Part shown: positions 23,900 through 35,269 of the stretch, in pieces | Numbering within the stretch: position 1 is the stretch's first letter | Layout of the letters: every line of letters begins with the position of its first letter | From: Pisolithus tinctorius | Lineage: Eukaryota > Basidiomycota > Agaricomycetes > Boletales > Pisolithaceae | Assembly: GCA_024663395.1 (NCBI GenBank) | Contig: JANFAH010000078.1 | Span: 173,764 to 237,763 of the forward strand | Direction of reading: 5' to 3' | DNA length: 64,000 nt | The notes under the pieces: generated by a model | Told to the model about the DNA's origin: nothing | Databases searched by the model: none | What the model saw: the letters and a program-made list of their open reading frames with translations, nothing else | Translations under genes and position numbers: made by a program

Positions 23900-25060
23900 G
23901 ATGAGTTCGCAATGGATAATGATAATAATCTGGAGTGAACAGAGGGCCTGGCGAATAAAATTTGAAGCTGTGTATGTGGACGCTGGTTTCTTATCCGAGA
24001 GAGACGGTCTTCGGCTTCTAGTAAACGATAAGGAGGCGCGGTCCCTCGTGCCTGGCTTATCCCCCTGACCGAAGGACTGATATTATGACGTGACGACTTC
24101 GAAGACAGCATGATGCGGTTCACCAACACAAAAGGAATGTCAAGTACTATTTTTGTCTGATCTCAGGGCTCTAAAAGGCGCAGCGCGTACAACCCCGGGG
24201 TAGATATAATCATGCGAGTATTGAGCAGGAGTTAGCACTTGCAGCGACAGATGTAGCACCTGCTTATATAGAAACTATGAACTCACACAGTTACAATACA
24301 TGCAGGTTGCCGACCACAAGACTCCAGGGGGGATCAAAACTCTCAGTCTAAACGTGGGAGTAATGCGCCAGAGGGCAGAAGTCAAGAGCTTACCGGATGT
24401 GGTAGAGTGGTGTAGTTCGGGCACCCGCGAGATGTCCATGTGCAACGCCAATTACGTGTCACGTGAGGAGGGCCAGGGAGAACTTACAGGATGCCCATTG
24501 CAGCACCTGTGCTGGTGGACTCAAGCAGTCTATTCTCCCAGTGACTATTCTGGATACCATCAGCTTCAACTATGACGGACACACTTGGGTAGAGTTAGCG
24601 GGGGGATGGTAGAGTCCGTGCTGGGCCGCCGATCACAATGATCTTGTTTCATGAAATAGCACATATTGATCAAATGATGTACATATGTGGCGGCTGGCCG
24701 AAAGCCAGAGGTAGATGCGCCTATTCGTTCCTAGATATGTATGCTTATCCTGGTTAATTTTCATTTATTAGTCTCAGGTCAGTGCTTGATGAAGCGATGA
24801 TACACCACCGAAGGATCCGTGCTGGATGTCAAGCTGCATACCAGCCAAATTACAGTAACGAGGCGGCGACCGACGATGTCCAGACCACCAAACTATACTT
24901 GAACTCTACATCTTCGAACGCCCCACTGGTTTAGCAAGATCTCCAGCGATCCGAATGCAAGCCGCACCCTGGTTTGTCCGCCTTGATTCTGAAAAGCTAT
25001 GCCTTGTATCGTTAAAAAGCCAAGTCTGAGACTGTATTTCTCGCTGCGGCTCCTTTATCT
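23900..25060. other. Intergenic; right part is duplicated P450 upstream DNA
   Basis: The 24,820-25,070 stretch matches, in inverted orientation, the 8,360-8,610 region upstream of the intact P450 (shared GCTGGATGTCAAGCTGC and TTGAACTCTA...CCACTGGTTTA). The remainder shows no gene. Confidence 0.55.
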
Positions 25061-25065
25061 CATGA

Positions 25066-26460
25066 CCTTTACAAGGCGTGCTCGTTGTGACTGCTTCAGC
25101 GTTCATCACGCCTGCATCTGTATCGTCTTATTTCCGGCGCGCCCGCACAGAGGAATACCCCCGCGTGATGTCCAGATTCCCCCCGTACATCGGCACAGGT
25201 ATCCAATACGTCCGAAACGAAACTGGATTCCTGGAGAGCTATTTGTAAGTGCACGTCCGTCGAACCTGTGCTGACTAGTATGCCGACATCACCTTGCATC
25301 CAGCAATCAATATGGCCCAGTCTTTAAAATGCTTATTGGTGGCTGATACCTAACTGTCATCTCCTCTCTCGATGGCATCGCCGCAGTCTTGCGGGACCGT
25401 CACAACATTTTCAAAAGCCATTCCATCCAAATCGGGCTGACCCAAGCGATCGCCGGGCTGCGGCAGAATGTCCCGCGCTTACAAGAGATCCTACAGCATC
25501 AGATAGCTCCCATGGTTGGACGTACCTTGGCCAAAACGTCCCTGAATAAGTTTACGTCGACATACGTAGCATGGCTGCTGCGAGAGATGGACGTTTCGGG
25601 AGCACGTTCCGAGTTAACTGGCGGCCACCCACAGAAGCGCCTCATCGGTCGACTCTACACGTGCATTGCTCAGGCGGAGGAAGGCAGCGCATCGGTGCAT
25701 GTCATGACAGGTACACTCGACATCTTTAGGGCAAACAAACTTACGATGGAAGAAAAGGCCTGGCTGCTGCTTGTCTTCCTCTGGGGATCGTACGCAAATT
25801 CGGCAAACATGACTTCTAGGCACTGACAGAAATTCTTGCAGACGAAAAGCTCGCCACGCAGCTGCATGCAGACATTAATAGCATGCTGCACGCACACAAG
25901 GATATCGGGAGGCGCGACACTCCATGGATTATCGAGCTTCCCGCTTTTCTCCGCACAGACGCACACGCGCTCGACGGGCTCTCGCTGGCTGACCCGATCG
26001 TCCAGGAGACCATACGATTGAGGCCAATATCAACTCCCTTATGGCAGGCGTCATGCGATACAGAACTGGTCGTGAACGCAGCAGCAGGTTGACGAGTGAT
26101 GACACATAAGGGGAAGTATGTAGTGGCACACCAGGTGGGGACGCATTGGGACGGGCGATGGATTGAGCAACCGGACAAGTCTGTGTTGGATTGGTTTGCA
26201 ACGGGGAGGTACACGAACGGACTGGAGGGAGCTGATGACGACGACTCGACACGACCAAAGCGAACCAAACTGCCGTTCTTCGGTTGGGGAGCAGACGTGA
26301 GATCGTAAGTGACCGCCATGGTTATGGTCTGGATAGTCGAAGAACTGAAATGTTCTCTTTTCACCGCAGTGCAAGGAAGTTGATTTGTTCGTGGTGCTGT
26401 ACCCCCAAGACAAGCACATGTGTCGACAAGCAACTTCTGCAGGAATCACCATTGGTTGCT
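25066..26460 (+). pseudogene. Inverted decayed copy of the CYP7/CYP8-like P450
   Basis: Collinear with 6,661-8,353 in inverted orientation, including both introns and the upstream region. Lesions seen: a one-base shift in the membrane-anchor exon just after the ATG at about 25,060; a TGA where the intact gene has CGA (GlyGlyTer, about 25,345); an internal deletion of about 70 codons between ARSE and the KRLIGRL segment; a shift after NSANMT (about 25,815); a stop in the AAAG segment (about 26,091); and FGWGADVRS replacing FIWGGGREI. The final intron is almost base-identical to the intact gene's, showing the copy is not ancient. The last exon diverges completely after the cysteine codon. Confidence 0.88.
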
Positions 26461-26639
26461 AAGTCAGCTTCCTAGTACTTACTGCTCACAGATAGTAGAT
26501 AGCGTACAGTGGGTACCAGCAATGCACCACCTCCTTCGTCGAGTCGCATAACTTCGCTTGATCTCTTTTTCAACAACTTGAAACATTTGCGCTTTATCCT
26601 CTCCGTCGTCCGAGAATATCGCAGTCCCAACGCTCCCTA

Positions 26640-27500
26640 GATGTTGTATCCGACGCCAGCCCCGAAGACATGCGATGAGGAGTCAGTCGCCCATTGTGAG
26701 GCTGGCTGTAGAAATAGAACTTGTCCCCATCGCGCCAACGGCGTAGAGAATGGGGATGAGGCAATCTGTGTATCTCAAGCAGGTTCAAGAGCCAACCTTA
26801 AAGTTGCTATCAGGAGGGAAATGGGTGTTAAGGAAGTAACCGTAGAAGTCCGCCTCGGAAGGATTTGAAGGGATGGGCCAAAATATGGTGGCGGTTCGAA
26901 AACAAGGTGCATGGCCGTTCCCTTGGGAAGCTTGAATCAGTCCACCACGTGTAAGTACTTCATAAGTGTTCAACAATCCAATCCAACGGAATGAACGATT
27001 TGTCCCACCGCCGAGGTCTCAGTCTACAGGAAAATCCTACCTATAGTGAAATATACCAGGGACCGATCCCTTTCCCTATCCTCTCCGAACTGGTGCCATG
27101 CACTGCAGGGTCCTGGCATCGAAGTTCTCCGACACCAGCCCTCCTCCCTGGATCTCGGGACTCCACTTCCTTGCGGAGAGTCGGGCGCGAGTCGCATGTG
27201 TTTCGGATACTGCTCGTGGTGTTGCCGTTGCGCCGTGTTCCAATGGCAAGGTTAAAAGGAACTATCTCAAGCTCCAAATCTCCCATCCGAACGAGTACCG
27301 GTAAGTTGGTTCTCCTTGTCCTCATGGACACCTTTGTATCCGTTTCAGAAGTCCATTTAGAAAGTTCCGTTGTTTTTATGTTGATACTGCCACGGACGGC
27401 AACCTTACTGCGCGAACAAACTGCCCTCGAGCTTCAATTCTTCCAATCAAATGCGCGTCCCAGCGTGAAGTATAACGTTATGCATGTGTTGCAAACGTAC
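26640..27500 (+). CDS. Hypothetical spliced gene (partial model)
   Basis: A coding-like frame (27,098-27,301) ends NYLKLQISHPNEYR at a GTAAGTTGG donor. It joins through a TTTCAG acceptor at about 27,349 to SPFRKFRCFYVDTATDG and NCPRASILPIKC, ending at a TAA near 27,470. The join keeps phase. Cysteines and a compact size might fit a small secreted or metal-binding protein, but I do not recognise it. The 5' exons are not resolved. Confidence 0.35.
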
Positions 27501-27529
27501 GTACTGTAATCGTAAACGTCTGATTGATG

Positions 27530-28410
27530 GCAGTATGAGAAAAATTCAGCTGAATGGCAACGTTCTGAGACAAGCAGGACAAAGCAAGGACTGCGCCTGT
27601 AGAGATCCAGTTACTTGACGTTATTACCTCCCACCCCGTGCCAGTCTAAGGCAGGAATTCTACACGACGCCAAACGTCGGAGCGTAATGATCTCCTGATG
27701 GCAAAATCCGGTTCTACCGTGACCTGACAAAGGTGAAGCAGGCAGCGCCTTGTCAGTGTTATCGCCGTGTATGTACGCAGATAAGGACTTGCATGCTTAT
27801 TTGCAATCAGTCTTGTGCCCAGCCACAGCTAAATGAAATCAATCCAGGAAATTTTCAATCCACGGGAACAGATCCTGATCCACCTCTTTCCGTGTCGCGT
27901 ACACCTCATGCACCGCATCAACTCGTGCGTTGTACACGTAGGAAGCAGTGGGACATGAAGAACACCTGCCCGAATCATGAGCTTCCATCAAACAAAGGAC
28001 GTAACTTTATCATTGTGTACTTCTAATCATATCGATGGCGCTGTCTACTCACTTTCCTAAACGGCAAGACCAGCTCGATATCTCTTGGCTAGGTCTACAA
28101 GGGGAAATCCACAATAGGAACATATTGGTAGTACAACTACAAATACTCGAACTCCTACTCGTCAGTAGCTCCGCATCCAACGTTTCTTTATTTAAATTCG
28201 GTCGCCAGGTGCCAGGTAATTGGATGTACATAAACATTATGTGATCCGTGGTCTGTGCAGCACGTACGACACCGGTGCAAAAGCGGATTACACCGTTCCA
28301 GTGCCGTGGGTTGGCGAGACAACCAGACCAACGGACAAGGAAAACGATGTGATAGTAATATGTACCAGACACGAGTAAGACGGCCATTCCGAACCTTAGC
28401 TCTTCACAGT
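27530..28410. other. Intergenic, nothing recognised
   Basis: Short frames only, without motif or splice support. Confidence 0.4.
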
Positions 28411-28411
28411 T

Positions 28412-29666
28412 TCACAGATACTGAGTCCTGACCGCCCTCTGATCGCCAGCACTTTGTTCTCCCTGTACCGGAGGGAGCTCCACGACCTGTTCACCACCAG
28501 GATACTCTGGAAGATTCAACTCATAATCTCTCTCCAACGACCTGTGCAAAGTGGCACGGCGAAATCATCATTTCGTATTCGAAAACGAACCGACACGGCA
28601 CTTCTGAGAGCGAATAAGCGCTTGGCAACTCACCTAGGCACGAACCTCCCCCCCAAAAAATGTCTCCCCCTAAACCCCCTCGCGCCTTCCTTCGGCGCCG
28701 TCAAACTCACCAGTACTTCAGGATGAATGACTGTGCGTCCCTCCACATCCGGTCCCTTTTCAACATCCCATCCGCTCGGTATATCCACCGACACGATCGG
28801 TTTTCCCGATCGCTGAATCCTGTCGAGCACTGCATCGAACGGCGCTCTCACAGGTCCTTGAAATGAGAAACCGAAGATGGCGTCGAGGATAACGTGCGTG
28901 GTTGGAAGGGCTGTTTCAAGAGCGGATATGTCGGATGGAAGCGTAGGGATATCCATATTGTCACATTGTCGATGGAGGCGCTAGTATCGACGCGTGTTTT
29001 TGCGCAGTGCACCATAGTTCGTGTTGTATATGTTAGTCGTTGTATGGAACCCTTGATATTGACCTACCTTATATATGTCTTTAGAACCAAACTATTTGTG
29101 CAACTGTAATGAACTTGCAAAGAATCCGTATCGGACCCCTCACCTTGGGCATACTATACCACTGGTTGATATCCAAACATCGCTGTAGTCCCCATTACCC
29201 ACACCACATTTGTGACCGTGACTTCGTCAATACCACGACCCAATAACCGATCCAAAGCAAAACAAAAAAGTGACGCACAGAGATGCCTGGCGGCAACGAG
29301 CCCATCACCTCCCTGATTCCCAGGCCCGCAACATACCAGCACGTTCCGATACGCGTCCCGAGTGTAGACCTTGGCAAGGGCTTGTGCACAAGAGAGCCCA
29401 GCCAGTTCCATCAACTTCCGGGTAGTATGCGGTGTGATGTGGTCCGTTTGCGTGTGTGGGGTGCGAGACAAGTTCACCCAACAAAGTCCAGTGAAACGAA
29501 AGAAAGATACACACCTGATCCAAGCTAAACGCTCCCGCCTGACTCATAAGCTCCTCATCGATCTAGCGCATGTGCAGGCATCCAATCACGAGAGCCTCAA
29601 TACGAAAAACAGCACACCTACCTCCCTGGCGATCTTGGCAGTAAGATACCGAATGGTGGAAGTCAT
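28412..29666 (-). pseudogene. NAD(P)H-hydrate epimerase (YjeF_N/NAXE) with in-frame stop
   Basis: The enzyme interconverts the R and S forms of hydrated NAD(P)H so that the ADP/ATP-dependent dehydratase can repair both. The frame starts MTSTIRYLTAKIARE (29,666). Joined exons then read [33 protein letters not shown], the Rossmann-type [69 protein letters not shown], and the tail LNLPEYPGGEQVV, ending at 28,412. Between FGYQPVV and KDIYK, where the family has a YYPK-like turn, the sequence reads GTA TAG TAT GCC CAAG. This gives a stop (29,154-29,156) plus one extra base before the next donor. Using GTATAG as an alternative donor would skip the stop in frame but delete the conserved YYPK. All other motifs are intact. 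Confidence 0.8.
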
Positions 29667-30361
29667 CGTCGTTCGTGTGTTCAACACTTTGGTGTCTTTC
29701 AAGCCCGACTCCATCTGCGGTCTGGTGCTGACGATTCAATGACGTAATCTACACCATTCACGTTCTCCGAACTCGAACATGCCAAAAGTAAGACAGAAAC
29801 AATCATTGGGGGGCTTGATACGCGAAGCCCTTCGCACCGCTACTACTATCTACATACAAACCGATACCGTGCTACACTGCTATACTGCCCATAGGTATGT
29901 GACTACATACTGCACAATGGCTCATCGTCCCCTCGGAACCAAACTCTTCTCTCTTTATTGTAAAGTGAACAACAGAAGGAAAATGTGTGTGGATGAAGGT
30001 GAAGAAATAAAACAGGGAGAGGGATCTGGAGCATAATGAATGTAAGATCAGAGTGGTTAACAATTGGCGACGACGAAACGAAACCCACGAGGCAGACAAA
30101 GCTAGAAACAGGAGAGAAAAAACCGCATTGAATACGCATTGCTTTCAGTTGATAGGATTGCCATGCCGTCTACTCCCGCCCACAAAAAAAGCCAAGAGAC
30201 GTACAATAAAGGGCCAAAAGATTTCTGATGCCAGAGAGAAGAGAAAAGAATGTGAGAAAGTGACTTCAACGCCGCAGATCGTGACCGGGTAAATGAGAAC
30301 GTGGCGTCCGCAAAGTGAGCGAACAAGCGAAACCGAGTGTATTGGAGGAGTGAACTCGGCC

Positions 30362-33300
30362 TTACTCTTGCCTATCTCGCTGGCTACCGTCGTCCATTCT
30401 CCGTTGGTGTTGTTGATTCTCGCTATGTGACGTAGCAGAAGACCCTGTAGTATCTCCTCCGTCCTGTTGTACGTCTCCGTCTTCAGAAGGTAACAACATC
30501 GGGGGGTGAAAATATGTCGCGAACAGGTTCTCCTCCTCGGGTAACAGCATTGGAGGATGGAACCCAGCACTGAACAGGAACCCTCCTGCTGTTGCTGCCA
30601 CACCTCCAGCATTGGAGGAAGACGACCCAGCCCCACCTGAACTCCCATCATTCGGGGCGGATACCGAAGTAGATTCCGAAGACGTACCAGAAACCAAAGT
30701 TGCCGAAGAAACAGCAGCAGCACCTGGTGATGACGACCCACCCTCGCCACCGGTCGGCCAATCATCCGGCAACAACATCGGCGGATGAATGAACGGCTGA
30801 GGGGACCGATCGGGTTCAGCAATCACCATCGGAGGATGCCAGAACGTGTTTGAAACGGATCCACGGAAACACACCATAAGGAGTGAAAAATGGAAAATCC
30901 ATGCTCGATCTCCGCGAGTGAGAAGAGAACGCATGGTGAGACGCGAGAGGGTGATGTGAGGCTGCTTGCGAAGGATGTGGAGGAACGTGGTGCGCGTGAG
31001 ACCCAAGCGAGCTAGAGGATGGCGGTCCGTGTGCTGCTGCAAGGGATGACTGTGGATGCAAATGCGAGATACCAGAATGGGAAAGTGAGTGTGAGTGACC
31101 GTGTGCATTTGCCAACGAAGAAGACTGCGGGAGCGAAGAAAGAGATTGGGAATGTCCATGACCATGTCCTTGTGAGTGTGACCCCGAAAAATTCTGTCCC
31201 TGGTCCTGCGACTGGGGCGTACCCGCCGACATTGCTTGCGCCTGAACTTGACCCTGCGCGGACATCGACTGCGAATGCAGCATGGCCATGTGGTTTCGAA
31301 GCCTGGCTTTGCTGCTGTGTCTGGTGCGGAGAATGACCAGATATCGCCGAGGTTGGGGCAGTAGACGTCGACATCATGCTCTCCGCATACGACGAGTACG
31401 AAACCGCCGACGAAGGTGGTTCGCTTGCTGAGTCAGGTGCTCATGCGGCGGCGTTTAGAGCTTCTGTGTTCATCTGCGTCTGCCTCCCCATTTCCCTCTC
31501 CTTCCTTTCCTCCTCCGGCACCGCCGCCAGTAGCAGCGGCTCCTGGGCTCTCTTCTCCGTCCATCCCGTCGAACACCCGAAAACGGAAGAGCGGCATCCA
31601 AGTGAAACTGGGAGGACAGATAATCCGGGTGATACGGACCAGGGTATGCATGATGTCCAAAAATCCCTGCGTAGGCAGTGTCCTAGGACACCTCCGATAT
31701 GGATCCCGCCTAACGTGATTCCATTTCCCGCCCCTCCTCCAAGACCCATGCTACTCATGTTCATGGGCATATTGAGATTCGAGACGGACCCATACCCAGA
31801 GACGACGTTGTCACTACCCAAAGCTCCCATCAACTCCGACCTACTGGTCCCTGCCGCACCCACGCCGTGCACACCAACACCATGAACACCAACATTTACG
31901 ACTCCATCTTCCCCAAATTCATATGCAGCAGGCTGCGTCGTCGAATCCGGAGCCAACGTTGGGGATCTATCTCCCGCACCGCCACCCAACCCTCCCAGGA
32001 CCAGGGTCACCATTCAACTCGCTCACATCGAGGGTATCTACGTTTGGAGAAGCGCGGCAACTCGGGCCAGGTGAAGCAGACGCCGAAGTCGTGCCTGACC
32101 CAGATGACCTAGAACCAGGCGTTCGGGCATCGTGATGGTGATTGTTATTGGCATTGATGTAGGACACTTGAGAGCCATGGGTATCTGCAACAGATCGGCG
32201 CGCGGCGGCTGCGGCTGCGGCAGCAGACGCGTCATGGCGGGATCGTTTACGTATCACGTCAGATTTCATAGATATGGGGCGGGCGGAGCCATGCAATTTG
32301 TAGCTGTCCAAATTTCATCGCATCACGGTACTAGAGAAGGCAAGAAGGACTCACTAGAGGCCACATCTACGGTACCCCAGAACCGACCACGAAGTATATG
32401 TCAATCATCCCTCTCGTGGAGATCAACGAAAAGCTGAGCACTCACGCATTGCAAACGGTCTTCCCCTCGTCGTCCTTCCTCCAGAGTGGTGTCGCGGTTG
32501 TATGACAGTTATAACATTGTGCCGTCCCGTTCGTCCCAGCTGAACACGTTGGACACATGCGTTCACCAGCACGATCCCATAATGAATGAACCCAAATGAA
32601 CGATGATCAGGTCAGCGTCAGGGTCCCCCCACCTCCCCAAAAAACATCTTGCTTCCGAAACACCAAAACAAAGGAACCAACACCTACCCATATCCCATCG
32701 AAAGCAAGGAAGGAAAATAACGTACCTGACGCGTTGCCTCTGCCTCCCCCGCTGTGATTCCCATGCGTATTTGTGTGCCCAGCTCCGGATGGGCTCTCTC
32801 CAATATTATCTCCACCCCGTGCGCTGGCACTACTATGACTACCGTGTGCGTTGGAAGAGGTAGACGCGTGGATGGATGTATGAGTGGATGTATGGGATGT
32901 GGAAGTAGTGGGATGTCGCTCGGCGTGGTTAGACCGCATGGTTTTGGGGCGCGGACGTTTGTGCTGTGTCGAGATTTAGTTGTGGAGAGTCCATTATAGG
33001 TCGGGAGGGGACGCACCAGTTTACAATACAAACCACACGCATTACAATTTAGCTCGTCGTTCAATCCGCGCCTCCACAAGGGGGTATGTGTCGCACCGCA
33101 ATTCGAGCATTCTGCTTTGATGGATCCATGGGTACCTCCATGGGCACCGTTAGTATTTACATTTCCACCGCCCGGAGTGTTCACAGCGCTCGCACCGCGT
33201 CCACCACCCGACGCACCCCCCGACACACCCGATGCAGTAGGCACTAGGGCCAGTAGAGGACCGAGTTAGGTGTGAGGAAGTCTTAACTGTCAAAGAGGGA

Positions 33301-34693
33301 CGACCGCGGGTTCCAGTGCTAGGACTGGGTTTAGTATGAGTCATACCGGCACTGGGGTTAGTTTGGGTAGTCAAATGAGCGCTTGTGCCGACGTTGGGGT
33401 TGGTGACGGTAGCTGGGGTGGAAGATGAGATGCTGGGATTTGCAGGGCCTGTATTTGTATTAGGGGTTGAAGTGGCGCTGGCATTGGATGTAGAAGTGGC
33501 GCCTGTATTGGAGATAGGAGGAGAAAGACGTTGGCCGTAGGAGTATGTGTCGGTTCGGGGTGTCGATATCGAGGTGTGCATGAACGCACCTGGGAGGTCT
33601 TGCATGACGATATCACTGTCCCCCGGGGTATTTATGGCGTCCAATGCAGAAGACGCGGAAGGCGTCTCTTCGTTGCACGAGTCGAGGAGTTCGTCGAGGG
33701 GGAGTTCAATGGTTGGCCTGAAGATACTTAGGGCATGGTGAGATGTGGAAGAAGAACGTGTGACGTCCTCGCCAGTAGTTCATAGGTGTTGTCAAGGTGG
33801 GGATTGCTGATAGGAGAGCTGAAGGACCGAAGTCGTTGGAGAATAAAGAGGGGAATTTGAGGGTAGGCTGCTGTAGAATATGAACGGCAGAGGACGGGTG
33901 TTTTCGCTTACGGGATGCCATGGCCGGGGGAGAGGAATCCTGGTCGTTGTTGGAGTCGTCGCCTGCGACGGAGTTGTGGTTGGACGAACGAGTGGCCTGA
34001 CGGCCGCGTCTAGCGGCGGAGGCGTGTGAATCCTTGAATTCGGGACAGGGTTTGAGATCGGGTTTGCTGAGGACGTTGTTTGGGGCCGCAGGCGACGGCT
34101 GATCGACTGAGAAAGTGAACTGCATGCGTTTGATGGTGCCGGGTATGGCATTCTGATTGGCTTCGCGACTGCGCTCGCGTTCGGCTGCGCGTTGGCAGAT
34201 GAGATCTGTGGAAGCGTTGCGCTTGAAATCTGGCGCCTCGAGTTCTTCGATGCTCCTGTGGGGGGACAATTTTATTGGAGGCGTGGATTTGGCGGACGAA
34301 GTGGGGGACGCACCTGCCCTTTTCTCTGTCGAGCTTGTCGCCCATGTTCTTGGATAACTTTTTGAATTCGCGTTTTGACCTGGCATTGTCGGTGTCGACG
34401 ATGAGGGACTGGAGATGCCAGAGTCTCCAAGACAGGTTTTCAAGACGCTGGCCCTGTTCGAGGTAGCTGGCAACCTTTGTGCACACCTGACAAGGAGTTG
34501 AGTTGAGTCGAGCCGAGTTGAGTGTATATACGCTAGTAGTTACATACCTTCCATGTCTTTGTTAGCGACTCCGAGTCGCTTAGATTGCTGAAAGCAACGA
34601 AGGACTTGTTTCCCTGATGGCATTTGTCAGCAAACCAAACGTCCCTCCGCCAACGCGGCTCACTTTGAACTTGAGGTTGACGATGGATGGCAT
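30362..34693 (-). CDS. AreA-like GATA transcription factor with two zinc fingers
   Basis: Exon 1 (34,693-34,664), exon 2 (34,613-34,548) and exon 3 (34,486-34,314) encode [19 protein letters not shown] and [18 protein letters not shown], the short N-terminal motif of AreA/Nit2-type nitrogen regulators. After Ser/Thr/Pro-rich exons, exon 33,243-33,017 carries finger 1, C-SN-C-x17-C-NA-C ([17 protein letters not shown]), continued by [10 protein letters not shown] in exon 32,963-32,726. Finger 2 begins at about 32,560 ([14 protein letters not shown]), is split by introns, and ends [13 protein letters not shown] in the exon starting 32,303. A His/Gln/Ser-rich tail with four HPPM motifs ends at 30,362. 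Fingers bind GATA DNA sites. Frame changes in the low-complexity exons (about 33,780; 32,010; 31,430; 31,280; 30,850) leave the total model uncertain. Two fingers also recall SreA/Urbs1-type iron regulators, but their cysteine-rich spacer is not evident. Confidence 0.82.
30486..30840 (-). repeat. Four HPPM-[LV]-[LI] motifs in the GATA factor tail
   Basis: In one open frame: [12 protein letters not shown] (about 30,840), [13 protein letters not shown] (about 30,790), [13 protein letters not shown] (about 30,562) and [13 protein letters not shown] (about 30,510). Each is an aromatic-x-HPPM core followed by acidic residues, spaced irregularly. They look like repeated docking or activation motifs. 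Confidence 0.8.
32355..32366 (-). other. 12-nt micro-exon completing GATA finger 2
   Basis: Finger 2 stops at TGCAATGC followed by GTGAGT (donor at 32,445). On the minus strand, CCGTAG then 12 nt (ATGTGGCCTCTA) then GTGAGTCC follows, and a later GGACAG acceptor (exon from 32,303). Joining gives C-N-A-C-G-L-Y-Y-K-L-H-G, exactly the GATA consensus, with the fourth zinc ligand inside the micro-exon. No other reading restores the finger. Confidence 0.85.
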
Positions 34694-34997
34694 GCGAACA
34701 CGGAATGTGGGCCCAAAAAAAAAAAGGAAAATATAAGTAAGAAATGAGATATACGAGGAGACATGCAAAATATGGCAACTCGTTCCCACCCCTCCAATGC
34801 GGACACGGAATTCTCGTTCCGATCGTCCGTTACACGTGTTCCTGCAACACCCTTTGCCCTAATCCAATTGGTAACGGCATGTCCACGCGCAACACAGCAA
34901 CAAGTCACGTGTAGGCCTCCCCCTATCACGTGCTTGGTCTTCTCCTCACCCATATGCATACCCAATCTCGATCCCACCAAGTCGATCATCGCACTCA

Positions 34998-35264
34998 ATG
35001 GAAGACGCGACACGTTACGACGCTCCTTCTCTTCCCCCCACATCCTTCTCCTTCGCTGCGGATAGATACCTCCAAAAAGCCAAGCCCTTCCCCCTCGCCA
35101 CATTCACATCATATGTCCTCACTGTCAGCCGCCAACCAGCACTCGACCCATCCAGTCCTTCCTCAGATATTAGTCATGTGTGCAGTGGCGTATCCATGCT
35201 GTACATATATATGCTCGGCGTGATGTGGCAACCTTTATACACACCTATGGCCGGCCACCTGTAG
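34998..35264 (+). CDS. Hypothetical ORF divergent from the GATA gene
   Basis: An 88-codon frame starts MEDATRYDAPSLPPTSFSF and stays coding-like in composition for about 55 codons. No domain is recognised and no downstream exon is found. Confidence 0.25.
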   Translation: MEDATRYDAPSLPPTSFSFAADRYLQKAKPFPLATFTSYVLTVSRQPALDPSSPSSDISHVCSGVSMLYIYMLGVMWQPLYTPMAGHL

Positions 35265-35269
35265 GTGAC

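Noticed and set aside
30102..30822. Minus-strand frames overlapping the GATA tail
   Set aside because: Out-of-frame shadows of the HPPM-containing frame, with no motif.
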